Assembly: GCA_003695765.1 (NCBI GenBank) | Contig: RFHQ01000201.1 | Coordinates: forward strand, 1 to 56,049 | DNA from: Gammaproteobacteria bacterium | GTDB taxonomy: Bacteria > Pseudomonadota > Gammaproteobacteria > Steroidobacterales > GCA-2729495 | Direction of reading: 5' to 3' | Length of the DNA stretch: 56,049 bases | Part shown: positions 47,122 to 55,076 of the stretch, one piece after another | Position numbering within the stretch: the first letter of the stretch is position 1 | Layout: each line of letters begins with the position of its first letter | Program-made: the position numbers and the translations under genes | The notes under the pieces: generated by a model | The model's database searches: none | The model's input: the letters and a program-made list of their open reading frames with translations, nothing else | What the model was told of the DNA's origin: nothing

Positions 47122-48795
47122 TCAGAGGCCGCCCGCGGCCGGCCGCAGCAACTCCGGCCAGTCGGCCGGCGAGTCCGGAAGGCTGAGGAAACGGCAGCGA
47201 TCCGACTGCTCCAGTAAGCGGCTGGCAGCGGAGTGCCAGGGACTGGAAGCCTGCGCACAGGCCAGAATCGGCAAGTCCAGGTCCGCCAGTGCCTCCGCCC
47301 ACGGATAATCGAGAGCGGCTCTGGCCAATGCCTGCCAGCAGCCGTCGGCGCTGAGCTTCTCGCGGACCTCCAGTGTCAGCCGCGCCTCGTCCAGTTGCGG
47401 CTCTGTCCACCGGATGGATGCGCGGTCGCGGCGAAACCAGGGGTGAAACAGCCGCGCGTCCCGGCACATGTGCCAGGCGCGGCTGAGATGGCCGCCGTGC
47501 CAGTCCGGCGCCAGCGACGGCAGGCCCTCGGCACGGATCGCATCGGCCAGCGCGGCGTCGGGCATCGGCGGATCCTGCAGCAGCAGCGCCCGGAACGGGC
47601 GCGGATCGCAGCGGGCGGCTTCGACCGCGACCCAGGCCCCGCTGCCGACGCCGCCGAGCAACAGGCCGTCGGCCGGCAACGCGGCGGCGACCGCCAGGCA
47701 ATGCTCGGCCGCGGCCCGCAGGGTACCGTCGCTGCCGTCGCCGGCATTCTCGCCGTGACCGGGCAGATCCAGCGCCGCCGCGTCACCGAGCGCCAGCAGC
47801 AGCTCGTCCAGCGTCGCTGCCGACGCGCCGGCAGCGTGCACCAGCAGGCAGGCGATGCGCTCGCCGCTGCGGCGCAGGCGCTGACTGCCGCCCGGCAATG
47901 GCAGGCTGTCCTGCCAGATCCGGCCCGGCAGCGGCCGCGCGTTCGGCGGCGCCGGCGGCGGTTCGCCCGGCCAGCCGGCCAGCTGCGCGCGGGCGCGGGC
48001 CAGCGCGTCATCGGCGTCCGCGGCGCCGCTGACCTCGACCCCAGCCGCGCGCTCGCCGATCCGTTGCAGGTGGGCCGCCAGCGGATCCAGGCGTGCGGCC
48101 GTGATCAGCGCCGGCACGCGCAAGCGCTGCAGGGGGCCGGCGGCGCGATAGCTGAAGGCGGCTGCATAGGCGAGCCGGTAGTGATCGCCGGCGTGCAGGA
48201 ATTCGCGCAGATTCCGTTGCAGCGCCTCGGGAGGCGGCACCGGGAAGTCCATGCGGTTGGCGAGGTGGCGTTCGTGCCAGGGAAAGAAGATCGTCTGCTC
48301 GCGCAGGCGCGCCCACAGCCAGGTCAGGTGGCTGCCGTCCCAGCGCGGCGCGAAGCGCGGCAGATAGTTGGCGAGGATGGTCGCCAGCTCGCTGTCCGTC
48401 GGCATGACCAGGCCGTTGACCGCGATCGTGGTGACGCGCTCCGGCCAGCCGTCGGCCAGCGCGACGGCCATGCCACCGCCGGTGTGATAACCGTAGATCC
48501 CGAAGCGCCGCAGACCCAGCGCATCGGCGAATTCGACGGTGGCGGCAGCGAAGTCTTCCATGGCGGCCGACTCGACCGGCAGCGGATCGGACAGCCCGTA
48601 GCCCGGCGTGTCCGGTGCGATCAGCGTGAAATCCCCGGCCCAGCTGCGCATCAATGCTTCGAATTCACGCGAGGACTGCGGCGACTGGTGCAGCAACAGC
48701 ACGGCGGGGCCGCTGCCGGCGCGGCGGTAGTGGACCTGGCGCGGCCCCCAGCGGCCTGCCAGCGTCACGAAGTGGCGGCTCGGCTGCGTACTCAT
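47122..48795 (-). CDS. tandem alpha/beta-hydrolase fusion, altered nucleophile elbows
   Basis: The 557-residue protein contains two alpha/beta-hydrolase domains. Domain 1 (about 1-275): VLLLHQSPQSSREFEALM, APDTPGYGLSDPL, and elbow GYHTGG with His104 where a Ser is usual. Domain 2 (about 310-550): CLLVHAAGASAATLDELLLAL, DLPGHGEN, and elbow GVGSG (382-386) with Gly at the nucleophile position. A Pro-rich linker (PGEPPPAPPNARPLPGR) joins them. Neither domain looks like a standard serine hydrolase; cofactor-free oxygenase or lyase chemistry, or a binding role, are possible. Start ATG 48795 gives a natural N-terminus. Confidence 0.82.
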   Translation of the reverse strand: MSTQPSRHFVTLAGRWGPRQVHYRRAGSGPAVLLLHQSPQSSREFEALMRSWAGDFTLIAPDTPGYGLSDPLPVESAAMEDFAAATVEFADALGLRRFGIYGYHTGGGMAVALADGWPERVTTIAVNGLVMPTDSELATILANYLPRFAPRWDGSHLTWLWARLREQTIFFPWHERHLANRMDFPVPPPEALQRNLREFLHAGDHYRLAYAAAFSYRAAGPLQRLRVPALITAARLDPLAAHLQRIGERAAGVEVSGAADADDALARARAQLAGWPGEPPPAPPNARPLPGRIWQDSLPLPGGSQRLRRSGERIACLLVHAAGASAATLDELLLALGDAAALDLPGHGENAGDGSDGTLRAAAEHCLAVAAALPADGLLLGGVGSGAWVAVEAARCDPRPFRALLLQDPPMPDAALADAIRAEGLPSLAPDWHGGHLSRAWHMCRDARLFHPWFRRDRASIRWTEPQLDEARLTLEVREKLSADGCWQALARAALDYPWAEALADLDLPILACAQASSPWHSAASRLLEQSDRCRFLSLPDSPADWPELLRPAAGGL

Positions 48796-48834
48796 CGTTG
48801 GCACCCCAGGCGCTCTGTTGCCGGAACGCCGTAG

Positions 48835-48840
48835 TATAGT
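48835..48840 (+). promoter_or_regulatory. putative -10 (TATAGT)
   Basis: GTAGTATAGTG lies 51 bases before the TTG start at 48892, in the divergent region with the hydrolase gene. Confidence 0.38.
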
Positions 48841-48891
48841 GATTCGCCCGCGGCGCCGCGCCGCGCCCAAGGCCGGTCACCGGAGCGCAGC

Positions 48892-49479
48892 TTGAAAACC
48901 GCCAGGCAGGATCCCGTGCAGGCAGCCTTCGATCCGGCTGCGTCTTCGTATATCGCGTTGCCGGCGCGGCCGGCCTCGCTGGCGCCGGTGGCGGTCGCCG
49001 AACTGCCGGCCTTCCTGCGCGCCGTGCTGGTGATCGATGGCACGGTGACCCGCTTCATCGAGGCCTGGGCCTGCGAGCCGATCGTCGTCGACTGTCTCGA
49101 GCAGACCGAGCAGCGCGCCGCGGCCGCGGTGGAATGGCTGGATACCGCGAGTGCCGAGCCCTTGCTGCGGCGGCGGAGCCGCCTGCGGGGTCTGGAAAGC
49201 GGGCGCATCTATGCGCACGCGGACTCGCTGATCGTGCCGGCCCGGCTGAGCCCCGGCATGCGGGCCGGTCTCGCCAGCGAGCCGCAGGGGCTCGGGAAGA
49301 TCCTGCGCGACAGCGGCATGGAGACGCGGCGCGAGGGCTTGTGGTACGGCCGCGAGCGCTGGCGCGCCGCGCCGCCGCCGGCCACGCCGGCCGATTACCT
49401 CAATCGCAGCTACCGGGTGCTGGCGAACGGCCGGCCGCTGATGCTGATCACCGAGCGATTCCCGCTCGACGGCGCCTGA
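48892..49479 (+). CDS. chorismate pyruvate-lyase family protein (Rv2949c/DUF98-like)
   Basis: The 195-residue protein starts at TTG with GGAG 6 bases before (GTG 48916 is an alternative). It resembles the UbiC/Rv2949c fold: AVLVIDGTVTRFIEAWACEPIVVDCLEQTE, LLRRRSRLRGLESGRIYAHADSLIVPARLS, GLGKILRDSGMETRREGLWYGRE and YRVLANGRPLMLITERFP. Family enzymes split chorismate into 4-hydroxybenzoate and pyruvate, or are uncharacterised relatives. Here it lies among oxidoreductases, so a ubiquinone role is not assured. Confidence 0.75.
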   Translation: MKTARQDPVQAAFDPAASSYIALPARPASLAPVAVAELPAFLRAVLVIDGTVTRFIEAWACEPIVVDCLEQTEQRAAAAVEWLDTASAEPLLRRRSRLRGLESGRIYAHADSLIVPARLSPGMRAGLASEPQGLGKILRDSGMETRREGLWYGRERWRAAPPPATPADYLNRSYRVLANGRPLMLITERFPLDGA

Positions 49480-49540
49480 TGCCTGTCCACTGCGGAGACC
49501 GGCGGCCGGACCGTGGCTGACGGCCGGGCCACGGGCTGGG

Positions 49541-49546
49541 AATAAT
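49541..49546 (+). promoter_or_regulatory. putative -10 (AATAAT) of the PQQ dehydrogenase operon
   Basis: GGGAATAATGCGG lies 30 bases before the ATG at 49577, with a good GGAGGA between them. Confidence 0.35.
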
Positions 49547-49576
49547 GCGGCCACGACCGAAGCGGAGGACCCCCTG

Positions 49577-51532
49577 ATGCGCCAGCCCATGCCGAGCATC
49601 GCCCTGAGCGGCTTGCTGTTGCTCGCGCTGGCGGCCGCCGGCCAGGAGTGGCCTGCCTACGGCGGCGATCCCGGCGGCAGCCGTTACTCGGCGCTGGATG
49701 CGGTCAATCGCAACAATGTCCAACAGCTGAAGCTGGCCTGGCAGTTCCGCACCGGCGCGGTGCGCAGGAATCCCCAGCTGCGCGAGTTCATCGATTTCCA
49801 GGCCACGCCGATCCTGTTGCCGGCAGCGGCCGGCCGGCATCTCGTCGTCTGCGATCCCTTTCAGCGCGTGATCGCACTGGACCCGGCGACCGGCGAGCAG
49901 CGCTGGGAGTACGATCCCGAGATCGACAAGCGCCCGCTGGCCGGGCGCTTCAAGTGCAAGGGTGTCGCGTTGTGGCAGGAAAAGACACCCGAGCCCGGCA
50001 AGGCCTGCCAGTTCCGCCTGTACGTGGCCACCGCCGACAAGCGCCTGATCGCGATCGATGCGGCCGACGGTCAGCCTTGCGCGGATTTCGGCCGTGACGG
50101 TGTTGTCGACGTGGACCCGCTGCTGCGCGCGATGCAGCCGGCCGAAGGCGTGGAAGCGACGCAGCTGCTGTCGCCGCCGGCGGTCGTCGGCGACATCGTG
50201 GCCGTGAGCTCGACCTCGAACAAGTTCGCCAGCGCGCACTCGGTCAACGGCGCGATCCGCGGTTTCGATGCCCGTAGCGGCGCGCTGCGCTGGACTTTCG
50301 ACCCGCTGATCCGGGATCCGGCCAGCGGTGAGGAGCCGACGCCGCCCGATATCGGTGGCGGCAACAACTGGGTGCCGATGTCGGTGGACGAGGCGCGGGA
50401 CCTGCTGTTCATCCCCACGGCCAGCCCGGCCCCGAATTATTACGGCGTGCTGCGGCCCGGCGACAACAAATGGGCCAACTCGATCATCGCCCTTCGCGGC
50501 AGCACCGGTGAACTGGTCTGGGCCTTCCAGACGCTGCACCACGATGTCTGGGACCGCGATGTAGGCTCGCCGCCGATCCTCGTCGATCTCGAACGTGACG
50601 GTGAACCGGTGCCGGCGGTCATCCAGCTGGTGAAGACCGGCATGCTGTTCACGCTCCACCGCGAGACCGGCCAGCCGTTGTTCCCGGTCGAGGAACGACC
50701 GGTTCCGACCGATACCGACATCGAAGGCGAGCGCCTGTCGCCGACCCAGCCCTTCCCGGTGAAGCCGCCGGTGCTGGTACGCAATACGCTGAGTCCCGAC
50801 GACGCCTGGGGCTTCACGATTTTCGACCGCATGGCTTGCCGGCGGAAGATCGAGAGCCTGCGCCACGGCGGGCATTACGAGCCGATCACGACCGCCGGCA
50901 CGATCCTCTACCCGCAGCCGGGCGGCGGGCCGAACTGGGGCGGTGGCGCCTTCGACCCGAAGCGCCAGCTGCTGGTGACGCCGGTCTCGCAGATCCCGTA
51001 CTACGTCCGCCTGATTCCGCGGGAGCGGGTCGACCCGGTCGCGGCGAGCAAGCCCGGTGCGGGCGCGCCGATGCAGGGGCCAGGCTACATCGGGGGCACG
51101 CCGTACGCGGTGGAGCAGGGGCCGCTGATGTCGCCGTCCTTCGCCCCCTGCACGGCGCCGCCGTGGAACCTGCTGCTCGCGGTCGACATGGTCGCCGGCG
51201 AGATCAAGTGGAAGATCCCCTTCGGCAAGCTGGACAAGCTGATGCCGGTGCCGATTCCGCTCGACTTCGGCACGCCGTCCGCAGGTGGTCCGATCATCAC
51301 GGCCGGTGGCCTGGTCTTCATCGGCGCGACCGGGGATTCGCGGATCCATGCCTACGACATCGACACCGGTGAGCTGCTCTGGGAGTACCGAGCACCGACC
51401 TCGGCGATGGCGACGCCGATGACCTACGCGATTGACGGCCGGCAATACATCGTCTTCGCTGCCGGCGGACATAGCTGGTATGACGCGAAGGGCATCGACG
51501 ACTATCTGCTGGCCTTTGCCCTGCCGGACTGA
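49577..51532 (+). CDS. PQQ-dependent membrane-bound-type dehydrogenase (glucose/quinate family), exported
   Basis: The 651-residue product has a short signal sequence (SIALSGLLLLALAAAG) and an eight-blade PQQ propeller: WPAYGGDPGGSRYSALD, VNRNNVQQLKLAWQFRTG, VIALDPATGEQRWEYDP, PPDIGGGNNWVPMSVD, FQTLHHDVWDRDVGSPPILVDL, GGPNWGGGAFDP, and FGTPSAGGPIITAGGLVFIGATGDSRIHAYD. It resembles the catalytic part of glucose/quinate dehydrogenases but lacks their N-terminal five-helix anchor. It would oxidise an alcohol or sugar in the periplasm, passing electrons to quinone or a carrier. Followed 7 bases later by a DUF1838 gene. Confidence 0.93.
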   Translation: MRQPMPSIALSGLLLLALAAAGQEWPAYGGDPGGSRYSALDAVNRNNVQQLKLAWQFRTGAVRRNPQLREFIDFQATPILLPAAAGRHLVVCDPFQRVIALDPATGEQRWEYDPEIDKRPLAGRFKCKGVALWQEKTPEPGKACQFRLYVATADKRLIAIDAADGQPCADFGRDGVVDVDPLLRAMQPAEGVEATQLLSPPAVVGDIVAVSSTSNKFASAHSVNGAIRGFDARSGALRWTFDPLIRDPASGEEPTPPDIGGGNNWVPMSVDEARDLLFIPTASPAPNYYGVLRPGDNKWANSIIALRGSTGELVWAFQTLHHDVWDRDVGSPPILVDLERDGEPVPAVIQLVKTGMLFTLHRETGQPLFPVEERPVPTDTDIEGERLSPTQPFPVKPPVLVRNTLSPDDAWGFTIFDRMACRRKIESLRHGGHYEPITTAGTILYPQPGGGPNWGGGAFDPKRQLLVTPVSQIPYYVRLIPRERVDPVAASKPGAGAPMQGPGYIGGTPYAVEQGPLMSPSFAPCTAPPWNLLLAVDMVAGEIKWKIPFGKLDKLMPVPIPLDFGTPSAGGPIITAGGLVFIGATGDSRIHAYDIDTGELLWEYRAPTSAMATPMTYAIDGRQYIVFAAGGHSWYDAKGIDDYLLAFALPD

Positions 51533-51539
51533 TCGGCCG

Positions 51540-52361
51540 ATGCCCGCCCGCCGCCGTTTCCTCGGCCTCCTCGGTGCCGCCGCAACGGCGGCCCTGCTGC
51601 CGGGAACGGCGCGCGCCCGCCTGCGGCGCAGCCTGGACTACGAGGATCCGCAGGATGCGCTGACCGCGATGGTCAAGATGCGCGGCAGCCTGCTGCCGGA
51701 AGACGTGCCCCACTGGTACGCGGGGACGATCTACGCCGTGCTGCCGGGCCGCTCGCCGCTGCCGCTGGTCGGCTTCGAGGGTTCGGAGATCGACTATTAC
51801 GAGCGTCAACCGGACGGCAGCTATCATGCCTGGGCGGCCACCGTGAGCATCTTCCGTGACCTGGCCAGCGGCCAGCGGCTCGACAGCTTCACCAATCCGC
51901 TGACCGGCATTCGCAGCGAGGTGCGCGCCAACTCGATCTCGGTCAAGGCGCATTACATCTATTCGATCCATGGCTTCAAGCGTTCCGACGATCCGCGGCC
52001 GCTGCCTGCGGAACCACGGATACAGAAGCTGCTGACCTGGCGGGAGTCCGGCGAGCACGTGTGGCTCAGCATGCGGCGTGCCTATCCGCCGGGCGCGACC
52101 CGTGGCGAGCACCAGCTGGTCCGCGGCGCGCTGGCCGAACTGCACGACCCGGACCAGCCCAAGGTGCATACCACGGCAGCGCCGACCTATGTCTCGCCCT
52201 ACCTGCCGTGGTTCGGCATGGGCGAGCTGGGCGGCCACGCGCTCTGGGTGGGCCCGGCGCGCAAGCTCGACCGCGTGCAGCAGTACCCGCGCGAACTGCT
52301 CGACTACCTCGAGCGGCATTTCCCGGACAAGCTCAGCGCCCACCCGCGGAGACCCGCCTGA
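51540..52361 (+). CDS. DUF1838 family protein, exported (Tat-like) copy
   Basis: The 273-residue product starts MPARRRFLGLLGAAATAALLPGTARA, a twin-arginine-like signal, then DUF1838: YAGTIYAVLPGRSPLPLVGFEGSE, SFTNPLTGIRSEVRANS, YVSPYLPWFGMGELGGHALWVGPARKL and LLDYLERHFPDKL. It shares the TNPxTG and PWxxMGxxxGHxxxVG features with the copy at 45291-46214. Co-transcribed with the PQQ dehydrogenase, so both act in the periplasm. Function unknown; it could be a partner of the dehydrogenase. Confidence 0.88.
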   Translation: MPARRRFLGLLGAAATAALLPGTARARLRRSLDYEDPQDALTAMVKMRGSLLPEDVPHWYAGTIYAVLPGRSPLPLVGFEGSEIDYYERQPDGSYHAWAATVSIFRDLASGQRLDSFTNPLTGIRSEVRANSISVKAHYIYSIHGFKRSDDPRPLPAEPRIQKLLTWRESGEHVWLSMRRAYPPGATRGEHQLVRGALAELHDPDQPKVHTTAAPTYVSPYLPWFGMGELGGHALWVGPARKLDRVQQYPRELLDYLERHFPDKLSAHPRRPA

Positions 52362-52437
52362 AAACGGGACAGTCCTCCCTGCGCCACCCAATTCCAAAAC
52401 TGCGAACTGCGGCGCGGCCGCCCGCCGGCGCGCCGCC

Positions 52438-52443
52438 TAGACT
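52438..52443 (+). promoter_or_regulatory. putative -10 (TAGACT)
   Basis: GCCTAGACTCG lies 32 bases before the ATG at 52476. The same hexamer precedes the genes at 8730 (minus) and 53092. Confidence 0.33.
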
Positions 52444-52475
52444 CGAAGGCCCGGGATGGGGTCGAGAGCCGGCTT

Positions 52476-53027
52476 ATGTCCAAGCTGTTCGAAATGCCGC
52501 TGGTGCTGGGCACGGTCGCCTTCCTGGCCGGCTATGTACTGGCCAAGCTCGGCGCGCTGCTGTCCCGCAAGGCGCCGGAGGCGCCCCCGCCCAGCGACCG
52601 TGACAAGCGCTTGCGTTCCCTCGACGCCGAGTTGCGCGTGGTCCGCAAGAAGCTCGAGGAAGCCGAGGCCGCCGTGCGTGATCGGGAGATGCAGAACGGC
52701 GAACTGCGGGCGGAGCTGGACGAGTTGCGCGAGCGCATCGGTGATGCCAACGAAGAGACCGAGTCTCTCCGCTTGCAGCTGCGGGACGAATGCGAAAAGA
52801 CCCAGCAGCTGCGCACCGAGCTGAGCCAGCGCGCCGAGGATGAGATCCGCGCGCAGATGCGGCTGCGTGAAATCGAAACCGAACTGAGCCTCGTCCATGC
52901 AGGCAACGACGCGGTGCAGGACGAGATCCAGCGACTGGAGGCGGAGCGCGACGAGCTCATGCGCCGCCTGCAGGCGCAGTCGCCCGGCGCGGCGCAGAAG
53001 CGGGACGACGATCTCGCCGTCAGCTGA
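52476..53027 (+). CDS. membrane-anchored coiled-coil protein
   Basis: A 183-residue protein with one N-terminal helix (MPLVLGTVAFLAGYVLAKLGALL) followed from about 45 to 165 by a heptad-rich coiled coil (LRSLDAELRVVRKKLEEAEAAV, LRAELDELRERIGDANEETE, IQRLEAERDELMRRLQ). It recalls YhcB/DUF1043 and ZapG-type cell-envelope proteins in layout, but similarity is only architectural. A scaffold role is likely; no enzyme motif is seen. Confidence 0.75.
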   Translation: MSKLFEMPLVLGTVAFLAGYVLAKLGALLSRKAPEAPPPSDRDKRLRSLDAELRVVRKKLEEAEAAVRDREMQNGELRAELDELRERIGDANEETESLRLQLRDECEKTQQLRTELSQRAEDEIRAQMRLREIETELSLVHAGNDAVQDEIQRLEAERDELMRRLQAQSPGAAQKRDDDLAVS

Positions 53028-53053
53028 CGGCGCCCCGGGCAGCGCGGGTGGGC

Positions 53054-53059
53054 TAGACT
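53054..53059 (+). promoter_or_regulatory. putative -10 (TAGACT) for the LLM array
   Basis: GGCTAGACTAGG lies 32 bases before the ATG at 53092; GGAG follows in the leader. Confidence 0.33.
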
Positions 53060-53091
53060 AGGGGCCTTTCTGTGGCTCCGGAGCTCACCCG

Positions 53092-54132
53092 ATGAAACTC
53101 GGCTTCATGGCCGGCTATTCGCCGGCAGCTATCAGCATCCCGTTTCGTGAAGTGCAGGCGGCCGAGGAGCTCGGCTTCGACTCGGTCTGGACCGCCGAGG
53201 CCTACGGCTCCGATGCCGTGTCGCCGGCGGCCTGGATCCTCGCCAGGACCAAGCGCCTGCGGGTCGGCACCGCGATCATGCAGATGCCGGCCCGCACCCC
53301 GACCTGCGCTGCGATGACGGCGATGACGCTGAATGCGCTGTCCGGCGGTCGCTTCCTGCTCGGGATCGGCCCGTCCGGCCCGCAGGTCGTCGAGGGCTGG
53401 TACGGCGTGCCTTACGGCAAGCCGCTGACCCGCACGCGCGAGTACATCGCGATCATCCGCAAGATCCTGGAGCGTCGCGAACCACTGACCCATGAGGGCT
53501 ATCACTACCAGATTCCCTACCGCGGCAAGGATGCGACCGGGCTGGGCAAGCCGATGAAGAGCATCCTGCACGGTGACCCGAATATGCCGATCTATACGGC
53601 CGCGATCACGCCGGCCGGCCTGCGTTGCGCCGGCGAGGTGGCGAACGGTGTCTTTCCGGTGTGGATGAATCCCGATCGCTTCGACCTGATCGGTCCGTAT
53701 CTGGAAGAAGGCTTTGCGAAGGCCGGCGGCGGCAAGAGCATGGCCGACTTCGACCTCGCGCCGGTGGTGCCCGTCTGCATGCACGAGGACCTGGAGACCG
53801 CCCGCATGCCGGTGCGGGAACTGATGGCGCTGTATATCGGCGGCATGGGTGCGCGGGAAAAGAACTTCTACAACGACTATGCGAAGCGCCTGGGCTATGA
53901 GGAAGCCGCGGTCCGGATCCAGGATCTCTACCTCAGCGGCAAGAAGCGCGAAGCAGCGGCCGCGGTGCCGGAGCAGCTGGTCGACGACTGCGCGCTGGTC
54001 GGTCCGCCGGAGCGTATCCGCGAGCGCCTCCAGGCCTGGAAGGCAGCCGGCGCGCGCGGCGAGGTCGGCAGCATGCTGCTGGGCGGGGCCAGCGTCGACG
54101 CGATGCGCGTGATCGCCGAGGAGATGCTGTGA
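53092..54132 (+). CDS. LLM-class flavin/F420-dependent oxidoreductase
   Basis: The 346-residue TIM-barrel protein shows [91 protein letters not shown], and [20 protein letters not shown]. This text is typical of the F420-like LLM subgroup, but cofactor choice cannot be settled by eye. GGAG stands 8 bases before the ATG. Its stop overlaps the next LLM gene by four bases (GTGA). Substrate unknown. Confidence 0.93.
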   Translation: MKLGFMAGYSPAAISIPFREVQAAEELGFDSVWTAEAYGSDAVSPAAWILARTKRLRVGTAIMQMPARTPTCAAMTAMTLNALSGGRFLLGIGPSGPQVVEGWYGVPYGKPLTRTREYIAIIRKILERREPLTHEGYHYQIPYRGKDATGLGKPMKSILHGDPNMPIYTAAITPAGLRCAGEVANGVFPVWMNPDRFDLIGPYLEEGFAKAGGGKSMADFDLAPVVPVCMHEDLETARMPVRELMALYIGGMGAREKNFYNDYAKRLGYEEAAVRIQDLYLSGKKREAAAAVPEQLVDDCALVGPPERIRERLQAWKAAGARGEVGSMLLGGASVDAMRVIAEEML

Positions 54133-55076
54133 GCGAACTGCGCTTCGGCATGCCGATCCCGCAGGTCTTCCTCGACGGGCGGGCCGATATGGCGCTGGTA
54201 CGCGACGTGCTTCGGCGCGGCGAGCAGCTGGGTTACGAGAGTGCCTGGGTGCAGGATCAGGTGGCTGGCGAGACGCCGCTGCTGGAGTCGGTCGGTCTGC
54301 TCTGTTACGCAGCCGCGGTGACCGAACGGTTGCGGCTCGGCGTTTCGGTGATCGTGTTCCCGATTCGCAATGCGGTGCAGCTCGCGAAGAATTTTTCCTC
54401 GCTCGATCACATGAGCAACGGCCGTGCGATTCTCGGCATCGGCCTCGGCCCGGTGTTCGCCGGCGATCACTACTACCGGATCTTCGGCACCCGCGCGAAC
54501 GAGGCCTTGCGGCGCTTCAACGAGGGTCTGGACGTGCTGCGCCGGCTGTGGACCGAGGAGGTCGTGGATTTCGCCGGCGAGTTCTACCAGCTCGAGCAGG
54601 CACGGATGGAGCCCAAGCCCGTGCAGCAGCCGCTGCCGATCTGGTTCGGGGCCCAGCATCCCGACGCGCTGCGGCGCACGGCGCTCAAGGCCGACGGCTA
54701 CATGGGCGCGGGCCCGACGACGACAGCGGACTTCGCGCGCAACGTCACGCTGTTGCGGCGTTTTCTCGACGAGGCCGGCCGCGATCCGCAGAGCTTCCCG
54801 ATCTCCAAGCGCGTGTATCTCGCGATGGATTCGCAACGGCCGGAGCGTGGCAAGCAGCGTCTCGACGAGTTCTTCGCCGCGCGCTACCCGTGGCAGATCG
54901 AGGCCAATCCCGATTTCGTCGCCGATATCTGCTACTGGGGTGGCCCGGAGCAGGTGGCCGACGGCTTGCGCGAAGTGGTCGCGGCCGGCGCGGAGATGAT
55001 CGTGCTGAACCCGCTGTGGGATTTCGTCGAGCAGCTCGAGATGCTGGCCGAGGAGGTCATCCCGCTGCTCAACTGA
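54129..55076 (+). CDS. LLM-class flavin-dependent oxidoreductase
   Basis: The 315-residue protein starts at GTG inside the previous stop. It has [101 protein letters not shown] and [29 protein letters not shown]. It is a different subtype from its two neighbours. TGATG overlap with the following gene shows translational coupling of all three. Confidence 0.93.
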   Translation: MSELRFGMPIPQVFLDGRADMALVRDVLRRGEQLGYESAWVQDQVAGETPLLESVGLLCYAAAVTERLRLGVSVIVFPIRNAVQLAKNFSSLDHMSNGRAILGIGLGPVFAGDHYYRIFGTRANEALRRFNEGLDVLRRLWTEEVVDFAGEFYQLEQARMEPKPVQQPLPIWFGAQHPDALRRTALKADGYMGAGPTTTADFARNVTLLRRFLDEAGRDPQSFPISKRVYLAMDSQRPERGKQRLDEFFAARYPWQIEANPDFVADICYWGGPEQVADGLREVVAAGAEMIVLNPLWDFVEQLEMLAEEVIPLLN

